64,000 nucleotides of DNA from Bradyrhizobium lupini (GTDB lineage Bacteria > Pseudomonadota > Alphaproteobacteria > Rhizobiales > Xanthobacteraceae): the NCBI RefSeq assembly GCF_040939785.1, contig NZ_CP162553.1, positions 7,149,001 through 7,213,000 of the forward strand. Reading direction: 5' to 3'. This document shows, piece by piece, positions 54,351 to 63,259 of the stretch. The translations under genes were made by a program, and so were the position numbers. The notes beneath the pieces were generated by a model, which was not told the DNA's origin, did no database searches, and worked only from the letters and a program-made list of their open reading frames with translations. Within the stretch, counting starts at the first letter, position 1; each line of letters starts with the position of its first letter.

Positions 54351-56366
54351 ATGTTCAAACGCATTCTGATCGCCAATCGCGGCGAAATCGCCTGCCGGGT
54401 CATCAAGACCGCTCGCCGCATGGGAGTTCAGACGGTCGCGGTCTATTCCGAGGCCGACCGCGACGCTCTCCATGTCGAGATGGCCGACGAGGCCGTGCTG
54501 ATCGGCCCGCCGGCTGCGGCCGAGAGTTATCTGGTGATCGAGAAGATCGTGGAGGCCTGCCGCAAGACCGGCGCCGAGGCCGTGCATCCCGGTTACGGCT
54601 TCCTGTCCGAGCGCGAGGCGTTTCCGCGCGCGCTGGAGGCGGCGGGCATCGTCTTCATCGGCCCCAACCCGGGCGCGATCGCGGCGATGGGCGACAAGAT
54701 CGAATCCAAAAGGGCTGCCGCGAAGGCAAAAGTCTCGACCGTGCCCGGCTATCTCGGCGTCATCGAGGACGCCACGCACGCGGTCAAGATCGCCGACGAG
54801 ATCGGCTATCCCGTGATGATCAAGGCCTCCGCTGGCGGCGGCGGCAAGGGCATGCGCATCGCGCATTCGACCTCCGAGGTCGCCGAGGGGTTCAACCTCG
54901 CCAAGGCGGAGGCCAAGGCCTCGTTCGGCGACGACCGGGTCTTCATCGAGAAGTTCATCGTCGATCCCCGCCATATCGAGATCCAGCTGCTCGGCGACAA
55001 GCACGGCAACGTAATCTATCTCGGCGAGCGCGAATGCTCGATCCAGCGCCGCAACCAGAAGGTCATCGAGGAAGCGCCGTCGCCGCTGCTCGACGAAGCC
55101 ACCCGCCGCAAGATGGGCGAGCAGGCGGTCGCACTCGCCAAGGCGGTGAATTACGACTCCGCCGGCACCGTCGAATTCGTCGCGGGGCAGGACAAGAGCT
55201 TCTACTTCCTGGAGATGAACACGCGCCTCCAGGTCGAGCATCCTGTCACCGAGCTGGTCACCGGCGTCGACCTCGTCGAGCAGATGCTCCGCGTCGCCGC
55301 CGGCGAGAAGCTCGCCATTGCGCAGAAGGACGTCACGCTGACCGGCTGGGCAGTGGAGTCGCGCCTCTACGCGGAGGACCCGTTCCGCAACTTCCTGCCC
55401 TCGATCGGGCGCCTGGTGAAATACCGTCCGCCGGCGGAAGCGAGCCAGGACGGCATCACCGTGCGCAACGACACCGGCGTGCAGGAGGGCGGCGAGATCT
55501 CGATCCATTACGATCCGATGATCGCCAAGCTCGTCACCCACGCGCCGTCGCGCGCCGCCGCGATCGAGGCGCAGGCCACTGCGCTGGACTCGTTCTATGT
55601 GGACGGTATCCGCCACAACATCCCGTTCCTGTCGGCGCTGATGCATCATCCGCGCTGGCGCGAAGGCCGGCTCTCCACCGGCTTCATCGCCGAGGAATTC
55701 CCCAAGGGCTTTGCCGTGCGCGTGCCTGAAGGCGAGGTCGCACGGCGGCTCGCTGCGGTCGGCGCCGCCATCGATCACGTGCTCGGCGAGCGCAAGCGGC
55801 AGATCTCGGGGCAGATGGGCGGCCGCATCGTGCAGCGCGAGCGTCGCCGTGCGGTCTGGCTCGACCGCCAGGAGATCCTGCTGGAGATCGCGCGCGAGGG
55901 CGAGGCGGTCGCGGTACGTTTCGTCGATGCTGACGGCAAGACCGGCAATGCGCATCTGTTGCAGTCGCCGTGGAAGCCGGGCGATCCTGTCTGGCAGGGC
56001 ACCATCGACGGGCATGTCGTCGCGGTGCAGGTGCGCCCGATCGCGAACGGTATCCGCCTCGCGCATCAGGGCGTCGAGGTGCCGGTCTATGTCTGGACCG
56101 AAGCGGAAGCTGCCTCGGCGCGGCTGATGCCGGTGACCACGGCTGCCGACACCGGCAAGAAGCTGCTTTGTCCGATGCCCGGTCTCGTGGTCTCGATCGC
56201 GGTGACCGAAGGGCAGGAGGTCAAGGCCGGCGAGACGCTCGCGGTGGTCGAAGCCATGAAGATGCAGAACGTTCTGCGCGCCGAGCAGGACGGCACGGTG
56301 AAGAAGATCCACGCCAGCGCCGGCGCGACGCTCGCGGTGGATGCGCTGATTTTGGAGTTTGCGTAA
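54351..56366 (+). CDS. pccA: Acetyl/propionyl-CoA carboxylase biotin-carrying subunit
   Basis: A 671-residue enzyme. The biotin carboxylase half begins FKRILIANRGEIACRVIKTA, with the ATP-grasp loop SAGGGGKGMRI and the FLEMNTRLQVEHPVTE active-site motif. A BT linker region (FVDADGKTGNAHLL) precedes the biotinyl domain with the biotin Lys in VVEAMKMQNVL, near residue 635. It adds CO2 to biotin for a carboxyltransferase partner, propionyl-CoA by length and linker. The pccB partner is not in this window. Confidence 0.93.
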   Translation: MFKRILIANRGEIACRVIKTARRMGVQTVAVYSEADRDALHVEMADEAVLIGPPAAAESYLVIEKIVEACRKTGAEAVHPGYGFLSEREAFPRALEAAGIVFIGPNPGAIAAMGDKIESKRAAAKAKVSTVPGYLGVIEDATHAVKIADEIGYPVMIKASAGGGGKGMRIAHSTSEVAEGFNLAKAEAKASFGDDRVFIEKFIVDPRHIEIQLLGDKHGNVIYLGERECSIQRRNQKVIEEAPSPLLDEATRRKMGEQAVALAKAVNYDSAGTVEFVAGQDKSFYFLEMNTRLQVEHPVTELVTGVDLVEQMLRVAAGEKLAIAQKDVTLTGWAVESRLYAEDPFRNFLPSIGRLVKYRPPAEASQDGITVRNDTGVQEGGEISIHYDPMIAKLVTHAPSRAAAIEAQATALDSFYVDGIRHNIPFLSALMHHPRWREGRLSTGFIAEEFPKGFAVRVPEGEVARRLAAVGAAIDHVLGERKRQISGQMGGRIVQRERRRAVWLDRQEILLEIAREGEAVAVRFVDADGKTGNAHLLQSPWKPGDPVWQGTIDGHVVAVQVRPIANGIRLAHQGVEVPVYVWTEAEAASARLMPVTTAADTGKKLLCPMPGLVVSIAVTEGQEVKAGETLAVVEAMKMQNVLRAEQDGTVKKIHASAGATLAVDALILEFA

Positions 56367-56489
56367 CGTCATTGCGAGGAGCCACCGGGTCCGCGCGAAG
56401 CGCGGCCCGATGACAGGCTCCGCGACGAAGCAATCCAGTTTGTCTCTGCGGATGCATTTCTGGATTGCTTCGCTTCGCTCGCAATGACG
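56367..56489. repeat. Palindromic intergenic repeat, copy 3
   Basis: CGTCATTGCGAGGAG at 56367, right after the stop of the carboxylase gene, and GATTGCTTCGCTTCGCTCGC followed by AATGACG ending at 56489 are its arms. The left arm contains an inserted GCCACCGGGTCCGCGCGAAG-type segment with its own small inverted repeat (CGGGTCCGCGC). Same family as the copies at 21758 and 50284. Confidence 0.85.
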
Positions 56490-56529
56490 GAGTATGCTGC
56501 GGCCTCCGTGACCTAACCGAGACATCACC

Positions 56530-57396
56530 ATGGCCTTTCGTTCCCGCCGCGAAAAACTGCGATCGATCCTGTCGGGCGGGACGTGCGTCCATCCCGGCTC
56601 GGTCTACGACGCTATCTCGATCCGCATCGCCGAGGATCTCGGTTTCCCGCTCGGCATGTTCGGCGGCTCGGTGGCTTCGCTCGCGGTGCTCGGCGACCCC
56701 GACATCACGCTGATCACGCTCACGGAACTTGCCGAGCAGATGCGGCGGATGTCGCGTGCTGCAGCGCTTCCGGTGTTGGTCGATGCCGATCACGGCTATG
56801 GCAACGCGCTCAACGTGCGTCGCACGGTGCAGGAGCTGGAAACGGCGGGCGCCGCCGGCCTCACCATCGAGGACACGCTGCTGCCGGCTGGCTTCGGCGA
56901 AGCGGAGACGCAGCTGATCTCGCTCGAGGAGGGCGTCGGCAAGATGAAGGCGGCACTCGACGGCCGCGGCGACCCCTCGCTCGTCATCATGGGCCGCACC
57001 GGTGCGGCCTCGATCACCTCGATCGAGGATGCGATCCGCCGCGCCAGAGCTTATGAGGCTACCGGCGTCGACGCGCTGTTCTTCACCGGCATCAAGTCGC
57101 GCGCCGAGCTCGAGGCCATCGTGTCTGCGACGCGCCTGCCGATCGTGCTCGGCGGCGCGCCGGAGGAGTTGAACGTGCTCGAATACCTCGCTGGCGAGCG
57201 CGTGCGCATCGCGCTTCAGGGCCACGCGCCGATCGCGGCCGCAACGCAGGCCGTCTACGAGACGCAGAAGGCGCTGCGCGACGGCACTGCGCCGAAGAAT
57301 CTCAAAGGTCTCCCATCGTCGGACTTGACCAGCCGCGTCACGCGGGAGGCCGACGTCAAGGCGCGCAGCGCCGATGTCCTCGGACTGAAACAATGA
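56530..57396 (+). CDS. Oxaloacetate decarboxylase (ICL/PEP mutase family)
   Basis: A 288-residue cytoplasmic TIM-barrel enzyme. [20 protein letters not shown] carries the Asp that binds Mg2+, [15 protein letters not shown] the second acidic pair, and [17 protein letters not shown] closes the barrel. This is the PA4872-type oxaloacetate decarboxylase group, which lacks the lyase loop Cys (KKCGH) of isocitrate lyases. It converts oxaloacetate to pyruvate and CO2. Its stop overlaps the start of the acylphosphatase gene by ATGA. Confidence 0.88.
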   Translation: MAFRSRREKLRSILSGGTCVHPGSVYDAISIRIAEDLGFPLGMFGGSVASLAVLGDPDITLITLTELAEQMRRMSRAAALPVLVDADHGYGNALNVRRTVQELETAGAAGLTIEDTLLPAGFGEAETQLISLEEGVGKMKAALDGRGDPSLVIMGRTGAASITSIEDAIRRARAYEATGVDALFFTGIKSRAELEAIVSATRLPIVLGGAPEELNVLEYLAGERVRIALQGHAPIAAATQAVYETQKALRDGTAPKNLKGLPSSDLTSRVTREADVKARSADVLGLKQ

Positions 57397-57692
57397 GCCG
57401 GGCGATCCTCCAGGTCATGATCCGCGGCCGCGTGCAGGGCGTTGGCTACCGGGCCTGGCTCGAGTATCAGGCGACGACGTGCGGTCTCGAAGGCTGGGTC
57501 CGCAACCGCCGTGACGGCAGCGTCGAAGCGCTGTTCGCGGGGCCGCCGAAGCACGTCGCGGACATGGTTGCGCTGTGCCGCCACGGCCCGCCGTCCTCGC
57601 GCGTCGACAGCGTCACCAGCGAGACGGCCGACGTCGATGAACTGAACTTGCGCCGAGCAGGCGAGGCGTTTTCGGTGTTGCCGACGGTGTAG
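57393..57692 (+). CDS. Acylphosphatase
   Basis: A 99-residue enzyme that hydrolyses acyl phosphates. The family signature is complete: [20 protein letters not shown] with the catalytic Arg, and [20 protein letters not shown] with the catalytic Asn. The ATG at 57393 overlaps the decarboxylase stop (ATGA), so the two are cotranslated. It has no membrane segment. Confidence 0.93.
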   Translation: MSRAILQVMIRGRVQGVGYRAWLEYQATTCGLEGWVRNRRDGSVEALFAGPPKHVADMVALCRHGPPSSRVDSVTSETADVDELNLRRAGEAFSVLPTV

Positions 57693-57700
57693 CTAAAGAA

Positions 57701-59221
57701 TCACCGCGGCAGCTTGGCGATCGCTTCGCTCAATTCGTGGATCTCGTAGGGCTTGCGCAGGATCGGGAAATCGCCGCGCAAGCCTGCGGCGACTTCGCTG
57801 TAGCCGGTGGCGAGCAGAATCGGCAGGCCGGGGCGGATCTGGCGGAGGTGATGGGCGAGGCTGAGCCCGTCCATCTTGCCGGGCATGACGATATCCGAGA
57901 ACACGAAGTCGACGCCGTTCTTCTCGATCTCGCTCAAGGCGGCTTCGGCGTCCGCGACCCGGCGCACCTGATAGCCGAGCTGCTCCAGAAGGCCGATGCT
58001 GACGGCGGCGACGTCCGGATTGTCCTCGACCAGCAGCACCGTGCCGCTGCCTTGGAACGCCGGTTCTCCCGCCGCCTCACGCGATGGCTCGTCTTCTCCG
58101 CGCGGCAGCAGGATGGTGAAGGTCGTGCCCTTGCCGAGCGCGCTCGCGACCCGGACCGTGCCGCCGGCCTGATGGGCGAAGCCGTGCACCTGGGAGAGAC
58201 CGAGGCCAGTGCCTTTTCCGATCGCCTTGGTCGTGAAGAACGGCTCGAAGATCTTGTCGAGAACGTCGGAGGGAATGCCGAGGCCGGTATCGGTGACGTC
58301 GATCGCGATGAATTCGCCCACGAGGGGGTCCTCGTCGAGCACGAGATTGCGCGCTGCGATCGTCACCGTGCCTCCGTCGGGCATCGCGTCGCGGGCATTG
58401 ATGACAAGGTTGAGCAGCGCGGTCTCGAGCTCGGAAACGTCGGTCCTGATCGGCCAGACGTCGTCGCTGACGTCGAAAGCCAGGCGCACGGAGCTGCCGA
58501 CGCCGGCATCGAGTACCTCGCGGATCGCCGCGATGCGGTCGGCGAAGTCGATCGCCTGCGGATTGACGCTCTGCCGCCGCGCGAAGGTGAGGAGCTGGTT
58601 GGTTAGCGCGGCGCCGCGCCTGGTAGCGGTCTCGATGGCCGAGATCGCGCGCTGAAGCTTGGCTTCGTCGTCGGCCCCTCGTTTCAGCATGTGGAGGCTG
58701 CCGCTGATGATCATCAGGAGGTTGTTGAAATCGTGGGCGACCCCGCCGGTGAGCTGGCCGAGCGCGTCGAATTTCTGGGATTCGGCGAGCTGCTTCTGCA
58801 TCGCCTCGAGCTTGAGCTGGGTATTGCGCCGCTCGGTGATGTCGCGCGTGATCTTGGCGAAGCCGACCAGCTCGCCGGCCTCGTAGATCGGATCGATCAC
58901 GACGCTGGCCCAGAAGAAGGTGCCGTCCTTGCGGACGCGCCAGCCTTCCTCCTCGTAGCGGCCCTTTTCCCGCGCGATGCCGAGCGCACGTGCGGGCTTG
59001 CCGTTGGCGCGGTCGGTCTCGGTGTAGAACCGGGAAAAGTGCTGGCCGAGGATCTCCCCGGGTGAATAGCCCTTGATGCGCTCGCCGCCAATGTTCCAGC
59101 TGGTGATTCTCCCGGTGGGATCCAGCATGTAGAGTGCGTAGTCCGCAACTCCTTCAACTAACAGGCGGAAACTGCGTTCGCTTTCGAACAAATCCCTCTG
59201 CTGACTAGACTTCTCGACCAT
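57701..59221 (-). CDS. PAS hybrid histidine kinase with C-terminal receiver
   Basis: A 506-residue cytoplasmic protein from ATG 59221. A PAS domain ([20 protein letters not shown], with [20 protein letters not shown]) is followed by HisKA with the phospho-acceptor His in [13 protein letters not shown], a GHKL ATPase ([30 protein letters not shown]) and a receiver ([14 protein letters not shown], Asp in [13 protein letters not shown]). It is an intact relative of the frameshifted kinase at 50402-52880 and supports reading that one as a single protein. Signal unknown. The convergent acylphosphatase gene ends eight bases away. Confidence 0.92.
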   Translation of the reverse strand: MVEKSSQQRDLFESERSFRLLVEGVADYALYMLDPTGRITSWNIGGERIKGYSPGEILGQHFSRFYTETDRANGKPARALGIAREKGRYEEEGWRVRKDGTFFWASVVIDPIYEAGELVGFAKITRDITERRNTQLKLEAMQKQLAESQKFDALGQLTGGVAHDFNNLLMIISGSLHMLKRGADDEAKLQRAISAIETATRRGAALTNQLLTFARRQSVNPQAIDFADRIAAIREVLDAGVGSSVRLAFDVSDDVWPIRTDVSELETALLNLVINARDAMPDGGTVTIAARNLVLDEDPLVGEFIAIDVTDTGLGIPSDVLDKIFEPFFTTKAIGKGTGLGLSQVHGFAHQAGGTVRVASALGKGTTFTILLPRGEDEPSREAAGEPAFQGSGTVLLVEDNPDVAAVSIGLLEQLGYQVRRVADAEAALSEIEKNGVDFVFSDIVMPGKMDGLSLAHHLRQIRPGLPILLATGYSEVAAGLRGDFPILRKPYEIHELSEAIAKLPR

Positions 59222-59368
59222 TCCCGGACCCTGCCTCAACGGGGGCAAACGCAGTAGGTGGCGGATTGTTCCCGGAGGTTGGAACATTTTTAGGCAACAT
59301 TGCGCGTCCGTATGCAGGACGCAAGCCAGCAGACGCTCGCCCGCATTCAAGCCGGAAAGCCGTGCGCG

Positions 59369-60223
59369 TCAGACCGCCGCCACGCTCCGGAACGTCGCCG
59401 CCACCGCACGCAGCGCCCCAAGCTTTGCGGGATCGCTGACCTTCGAATGGAGCATCACCTTTGAGCTGCCGAGTTTCGGCAGCTTGTGGGCGGGGCCGAC
59501 GTCGACCAGGCCTGCCGGCGCGATCCGTCGCGCCAGCGGCGCGATTGCAAGTCCGGCGAGCGCGGCTGCAACCACGGCGGTGACGCCGCCGCCGACGAAG
59601 CGCTCACGCCATTTCAGGCCGGCCTTGTCGAGCGCGCGCACGGCGATGGCGCGGACGCCGCAGGGCGGGGCGAGCGTCGCGAGCGGCAAAGGCTGCCCCT
59701 TTGGCACGGTGAAGCGTCGTGACGCGAACCAGCCGAATTCGTCCTCGGCCAGCGTCTCTCCGCCGCGCCGGCTGCCTTCCTGGCGCACGATCACCGCATC
59801 CAGTCGGCCCGCATCATAGGCCTCCTGCATCTCGCGCGAGAAGCCGATGATGACGGCAAGCGTGAGGTTCGACGACATCGCATGCAGGCGTTCGAGCAGG
59901 GGTACCAGCTCCGGCCCCGCAGCATGGTCGGAGATGCCGAGCGAGAGCGACTGCGCGACCGAGGCCTCGCCCGATAGCGCGCGGTCATGCGCCGCGATCA
60001 GCGCGCGGGCGCGCTCCAGGAACGTCGCGCCGTCTGCCGTGAGCCGGACCGCGCGCGGCGAGCGCTCGACGAGACGTTTTCCCAGCAGCGTCTCCAGCCG
60101 TTGCAGCTTGAGGCTGACAGCCGCCTGGGTCGTGCCGAGCGCTTCGGCGGTCCGCGTGAAACTCTGGAGGTCGGCGACCAGCAGGAAGGCCTGGACGGTG
60201 GCGATGTCGAGCGTTGCTATCAT
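59369..60223 (-). CDS. LysR family transcriptional regulator
   Basis: A 284-residue regulator. The helix-turn-helix is at the N-terminus (FLLVADLQSFTRTAEALGTT then QAAVSLKLQRLETLLGKRLV), followed by the two-lobed effector domain (LSLGISDHAAGPELVPLLER). It is divergent from the tautomerase gene at 60335 and lies behind a 110-base intergenic region holding two inverted repeats. The usual arrangement is that it controls the divergent gene and itself. Effector unknown. Confidence 0.92.
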   Translation of the reverse strand: MIATLDIATVQAFLLVADLQSFTRTAEALGTTQAAVSLKLQRLETLLGKRLVERSPRAVRLTADGATFLERARALIAAHDRALSGEASVAQSLSLGISDHAAGPELVPLLERLHAMSSNLTLAVIIGFSREMQEAYDAGRLDAVIVRQEGSRRGGETLAEDEFGWFASRRFTVPKGQPLPLATLAPPCGVRAIAVRALDKAGLKWRERFVGGGVTAVVAAALAGLAIAPLARRIAPAGLVDVGPAHKLPKLGSSKVMLHSKVSDPAKLGALRAVAATFRSVAAV

Positions 60224-60231
60224 TACGATTT

Positions 60232-60263
60232 CTTATCACTGGTATCAACAGAGATAAGATACC
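60232..60263. promoter_or_regulatory. Candidate LysR operator between divergent genes
   Basis: Two interleaved inverted repeats: CTTATC (60232-60237) with GATAAG (60253-60258), and GGTATC (60241-60246) with GATACC (60258-60263). The second has the T-N11-A core expected of a LysR-type site. They lie 9-40 bases upstream of the LysR start and about 70 before the tautomerase start. Confidence 0.65.
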
Positions 60264-60334
60264 AAGATGTCGAGGGCGGGTCTAGCTTCTCACCAACGCC
60301 GCGCACATCTGCGCGACATCCGAGGAGAACGACC

Positions 60335-60757
60335 ATGCCGCTGATCACCGTGTCCTACACCACCCCGCGCCAGTCGCCGCCGCTGAAGGCCGACATCGCG
60401 AGCGCCGTATCCGAGCTCACCGCAAAAATCCTGCACAAGGACCCTGAGGTCACGGCCATTATCGTGAAGTCGGTGGAGGCGAGCGACTGGTTCGCTGGCG
60501 GCAAGTCGCTCGCAGAGCAAAAGCTCGCGAGCTACTGGATCGACATTCACGTCAGCGAAGGCACCAACACCAAGGACGAGAAGGCCGCCTATCTCGCCGC
60601 GATGTTCCAGCGCATGGCCGGGATCCTGGGCCCGCTGCATCACGAGACCTATCTGCATGTCGACGAGGTCAAGGGCGACGCCTATGGCTTTGGCGGCCTG
60701 ACCCAGGAGCGGCGCTACATCGCCGGCAAGCTCGAGGTTTCGCCGGAGAAGGCGTGA
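60335..60757 (+). CDS. Tautomerase family protein
   Basis: A 140-residue protein from ATG 60335 (GAGGAG upstream). After removal of Met, the new N-terminus is Pro, the catalytic base of the tautomerase superfamily (PLITVSYTTPRQSPPLKADI). It is about twice the length of 4-oxalocrotonate tautomerase, like the larger MIF/TomN-type members. The middle region SDWFAGGKSLAEQKLASYWI forms the second repeat. Divergent from the LysR gene, which probably controls it. Substrate unknown. Confidence 0.85.
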   Translation: MPLITVSYTTPRQSPPLKADIASAVSELTAKILHKDPEVTAIIVKSVEASDWFAGGKSLAEQKLASYWIDIHVSEGTNTKDEKAAYLAAMFQRMAGILGPLHHETYLHVDEVKGDAYGFGGLTQERRYIAGKLEVSPEKA

Positions 60758-60763
60758 GGAGGG

Positions 60764-60795
60764 AGGCCGCGGGTGAATAACCGCACCCGCGGCCT
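60764..60795. terminator. Strong hairpin terminator between convergent genes
   Basis: AGGCCGCGGGT and ACCCGCGGCCT make an 11-base-pair perfect stem around a ten-base loop, between the tautomerase stop (60757) and the end of the convergent DnaB-like gene (60815). No T run follows. Confidence 0.65.
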
Positions 60796-60814
60796 GAACC
60801 GTTGCCAGGGATCG

Positions 60815-61528
60815 TCAGCTCGCTATGCGAAACTGAACTTCGTCCTTGTTCAGGAAACAGGTCTTGTCGAACAGCTTCAGGTCGAGCGGGTTCGGCAGCC
60901 TGACATCGTCCAGGTCAGGGCAGGGTTTGAGCGAGGAATCATAGGAACGGTCGATCTGCGAGATGAAGACGACGATCAATCCCTTGTCGTGCGCGAATGA
61001 TTTCAACGCGCGCACCTGAACGGTGAGGTCGGGATTTTCCCGCCGCTGGTCCAGCAGCTGCAGATAGTCGATCACCACGACCGTGCCGCGCGGTGCTGCG
61101 GCCATCTGCTTGACGACGTAGTCGGCACTGATGGCGTCGGAGCAATCGATCTCGAAGAGTTTTTCGAACCCCGCCAGATCCACGCCGATCGCCCGAAAGC
61201 GATCCAGAACGTCTTTCTCGGTGTATTCGAGCGAGAAGAACGCGGCGCGGTGGCCCGACCGCATCGCCTCTACGGCAAGCCCGAGGCTCATCAGGGTCTT
61301 GCCCTGGCCGGGACGCGCGCCCACCAGCACCAGGTCACCCGGTTGGAATTGCGGGAAAAGCCGGTTGGCCGGCGTCGCTGTGGCCGCTTTCGCCGCGAGC
61401 AGGCTACATGCGGAAAAGCCTTGCGTCGCAGCGACGCGGTCGAGCGCATCGTGCAGCGGGATGCCTACCTCGCGGGACAAGCGCTTCGCTTTTCGTTTCA
61501 GATGATAAATGGGTGCAGACAGTCTCAT
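60815..61528 (-). CDS. Solitary DnaB-like RecA-fold ATPase
   Basis: A 237-residue protein from ATG 61528 (GGGAGG upstream). It is the C-terminal RecA-like half of DnaB without the N-terminal primase-binding domain. Walker A is VGARPGQGKTLMSLG, the Glu and SLEY region AAFFSLEYTEKDVLD, and Walker B VVVIDYLQLLDQRRE; the arginine/lysine end is FISQIDRSYD. It is too short for a replicative helicase (about 470 residues), so a stand-alone repair, plasmid-maintenance or regulatory role is possible. Neighbours give no hint. Confidence 0.75.
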   Translation of the reverse strand: MRLSAPIYHLKRKAKRLSREVGIPLHDALDRVAATQGFSACSLLAAKAATATPANRLFPQFQPGDLVLVGARPGQGKTLMSLGLAVEAMRSGHRAAFFSLEYTEKDVLDRFRAIGVDLAGFEKLFEIDCSDAISADYVVKQMAAAPRGTVVVIDYLQLLDQRRENPDLTVQVRALKSFAHDKGLIVVFISQIDRSYDSSLKPCPDLDDVRLPNPLDLKLFDKTCFLNKDEVQFRIAS

Positions 61529-61712
61529 CGCAAAAACCTCCCATTGCGAGCTGAAGCGCAACCCCCTCCTTATGCCTTGGCGCTCGAACAGTCGGTCCGA
61601 TGATCAATTCGCCCGGCATGACATCTGCTTTCCCGGCGGAGGGGGAGGCGTGGGCGACACCGGAATCGAGGGTAGCTGATTCCGGGTTTGCCGAGAATGA
61701 GGGAGACCGAAG

Positions 61713-62449
61713 TTAGGCCGCTGCTTCCGGCATCAGCGCCTGGGTCGGCCCGAACAGCTCCTCGAAGGCTTGCCGAAGCGCCACGTCGACATCGCTCATC
61801 GTCAGGAGCTGGCCGAGATCGACCAGCGAGGTGACGCCGTAGCGGGGATCGGCGACGCCGCAGGGCACGATGCCGGCGAAATGTGACAGCTCCGGCTCGA
61901 CATTGATGGCAATGCCGTGAAACGAGACCCAGCGCTTCAGCCGGACGCCGATCGCGGCGATCTTGTCCTCGTGCTCGGGTCCCTTGTCGGGCCGCTTGAC
62001 CCAGACGCCGACCCGGTCCTCGCGCCGCTCGCCACGGATGTTGAAGGCGGCGAGCGTCTGCACAATCAGCTCCTCCAGGCTCGCGACATAGGCCCGGACA
62101 TCCGGCCGGCGGCGCTTCAGGTCAAGCATGACATAGGCCACGCGCTGGCCGGGCCCGTGATAGGTGAGCTGGCCGCCGCGCCCGGTGGCAAAGGTCGGGA
62201 ATCGGGCATCGAGCAGGTCGGTGGTCTTGCCCGAGGTGCCGGACGTGTAGAGCGGGGGTGCTCCAGCAGCCAGACCAGCTCCGGGGCTGCACCGGCCGCG
62301 ATCGCCGCGACGCGCGCCTCCATTTCGGCGACCGCCTCCGGATAGGGCACCGGCGCGTCCGAAATCCGCCATTCCACCGGCTCGCCGGTGGAAGCGGAAA
62401 ACGGCGTCAAATCGAGCTCTTGGCGGGGGTGTTGGGGCGAATTAACCAT
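61713..62449 (-). CDS. lipB: Octanoyltransferase LipB, one frameshift
   Basis: An essential lipoate-biosynthesis enzyme of about 245 residues that moves octanoyl from acyl carrier protein to lipoyl domains. ATG 62449 starts the protein; the first frame runs to WLLEHPRS. At 62254-62258 the run of C on the coding strand is five long; six would restore [20 protein letters not shown]. The rest has the motif [21 protein letters not shown], the catalytic Cys in [16 protein letters not shown] and the Lys in SGKTTD. A one-base undercall in a C homopolymer is the likely cause, as LipB is needed for aerobic growth. Confidence 0.9.
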
Positions 62450-62528
62450 TGGCTAACCATAACCGGGTGATGATCCCAGGAGCAAATACCAGTCCCTAGT
62501 CCTAGTCCCAAGTTGCGGTGGTGCTGAA

Positions 62529-62771
62529 GTGCCTACTCTCGACAAAGTCACCGTGGACCTCATGGTCGTCCTCGGGACGACGACCATGCCGATCCATCAG
62601 GTATTGCGTCTTTCCCGCGGCGCCATCATCGAGCTGGACGCAACCGAGGCCGACGAGGTCAAGGTTCTGGCCAATAATTTGCCGGTCGCCTCCGGGGTCG
62701 TGCTGGTCGACCGCAACCGCATCGCGGTCGAGGTCAAGCAGATGCTGCCACGTGTCCCGGGCACACGGTAG
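62529..62771 (+). CDS. FliN-like SpoA-domain protein
   Basis: An 80-residue protein from GTG 62529 consisting of one SpoA (surface-presentation-of-antigens) domain: VTVDLMVVLGTTTMPIHQVL, then LSRGAIIELDATEADEVKVL and NNLPVASGVVLVDRNRIAVE. That is the C-terminal domain of FliN/FliM, which builds the flagellar C-ring or the cytoplasmic ring of type III secretion. No other flagellar gene is here; in Bradyrhizobium a short fliN occurs outside the main clusters. The stop TAG lies within a GC-rich tandem repeat. Confidence 0.75.
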   Translation: MPTLDKVTVDLMVVLGTTTMPIHQVLRLSRGAIIELDATEADEVKVLANNLPVASGVVLVDRNRIAVEVKQMLPRVPGTR

Positions 62772-62838
62772 CGGCCCGGCAGGCGTCGCGGCCCGGGCAC
62801 GCGTCGCGGCCTGGGCACGCAGTAGCGGCCGGGCAGGC
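62768..62838. repeat. Four imperfect 17-18-base tandem repeats
   Basis: GTAGCGGCCCGGCAGGC, then GTCGCGGCCCGGGCACGC twice with one change, then AGTAGCGGCCGGGCAGGC, directly after the stop of the FliN-like gene. The units share GCGGCC-[CT]GG(G)CA-[CG]GC. Function unknown; it may be a slippage-prone array and could form hairpins. Confidence 0.75.
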
Positions 62839-62989
62839 GGAAAAGGCCGATCCCGGCGCAAGGAGCCGGAACTTTCCTGCCAAGCTTGTGGAATTCAGGG
62901 CCTTTGGAGGCTTGTACCCCTCTGACGGATTTGTTAGATCGGCGCCGTTGATCCGGTTGGCCTTCAAGCCTCAAGCCGGCATCCCCAAA

Positions 62990-63074
62990 GCGCTCGTGGC
63001 GGAATTGGTAGACGCGCTGCCTTGAGGTGGCAGTGAGTAAAATCGTGGGGGTTCGAGTCCCTCCGAGCGCACCA
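62990..63074 (+). tRNA. tRNA-Leu (anticodon GAG)
   Basis: A complete 85-base tRNA with CCA encoded. Acceptor GCGCTCG/CGAGCGC, anticodon stem CTGCC/GGCAG with loop TTGAGGT (anticodon GAG), a class II long variable arm of about 14 bases, T arm GGGGG/CCCTC around TTCGAGT, and discriminator A. The long variable arm and anticodon identify Leu, reading CUU and CUC codons. Confidence 0.97.
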
Positions 63075-63259
63075 AGCAAACAGACACGCGAAAGATTGTT
63101 TCGCGATATCGGTGCCCGCCCTGTTCGCGCTGCGGACCCTGGAACGGGGCCTCCCCAAGTCTTCGATGTTCGATCTCGCGGCCGAGGGTTCGCTCCCTCG
63201 GCGCGATCGGGCATGAAGTTGCCTGGCGAAGTTCGCTATGCCCTCACGCCCGGGTTCCC

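Noticed and set aside
54258..56531. A 757-residue minus-strand open frame
   Set aside because: It is antisense to the biotin carboxylase subunit gene, whose motifs and length match the family.
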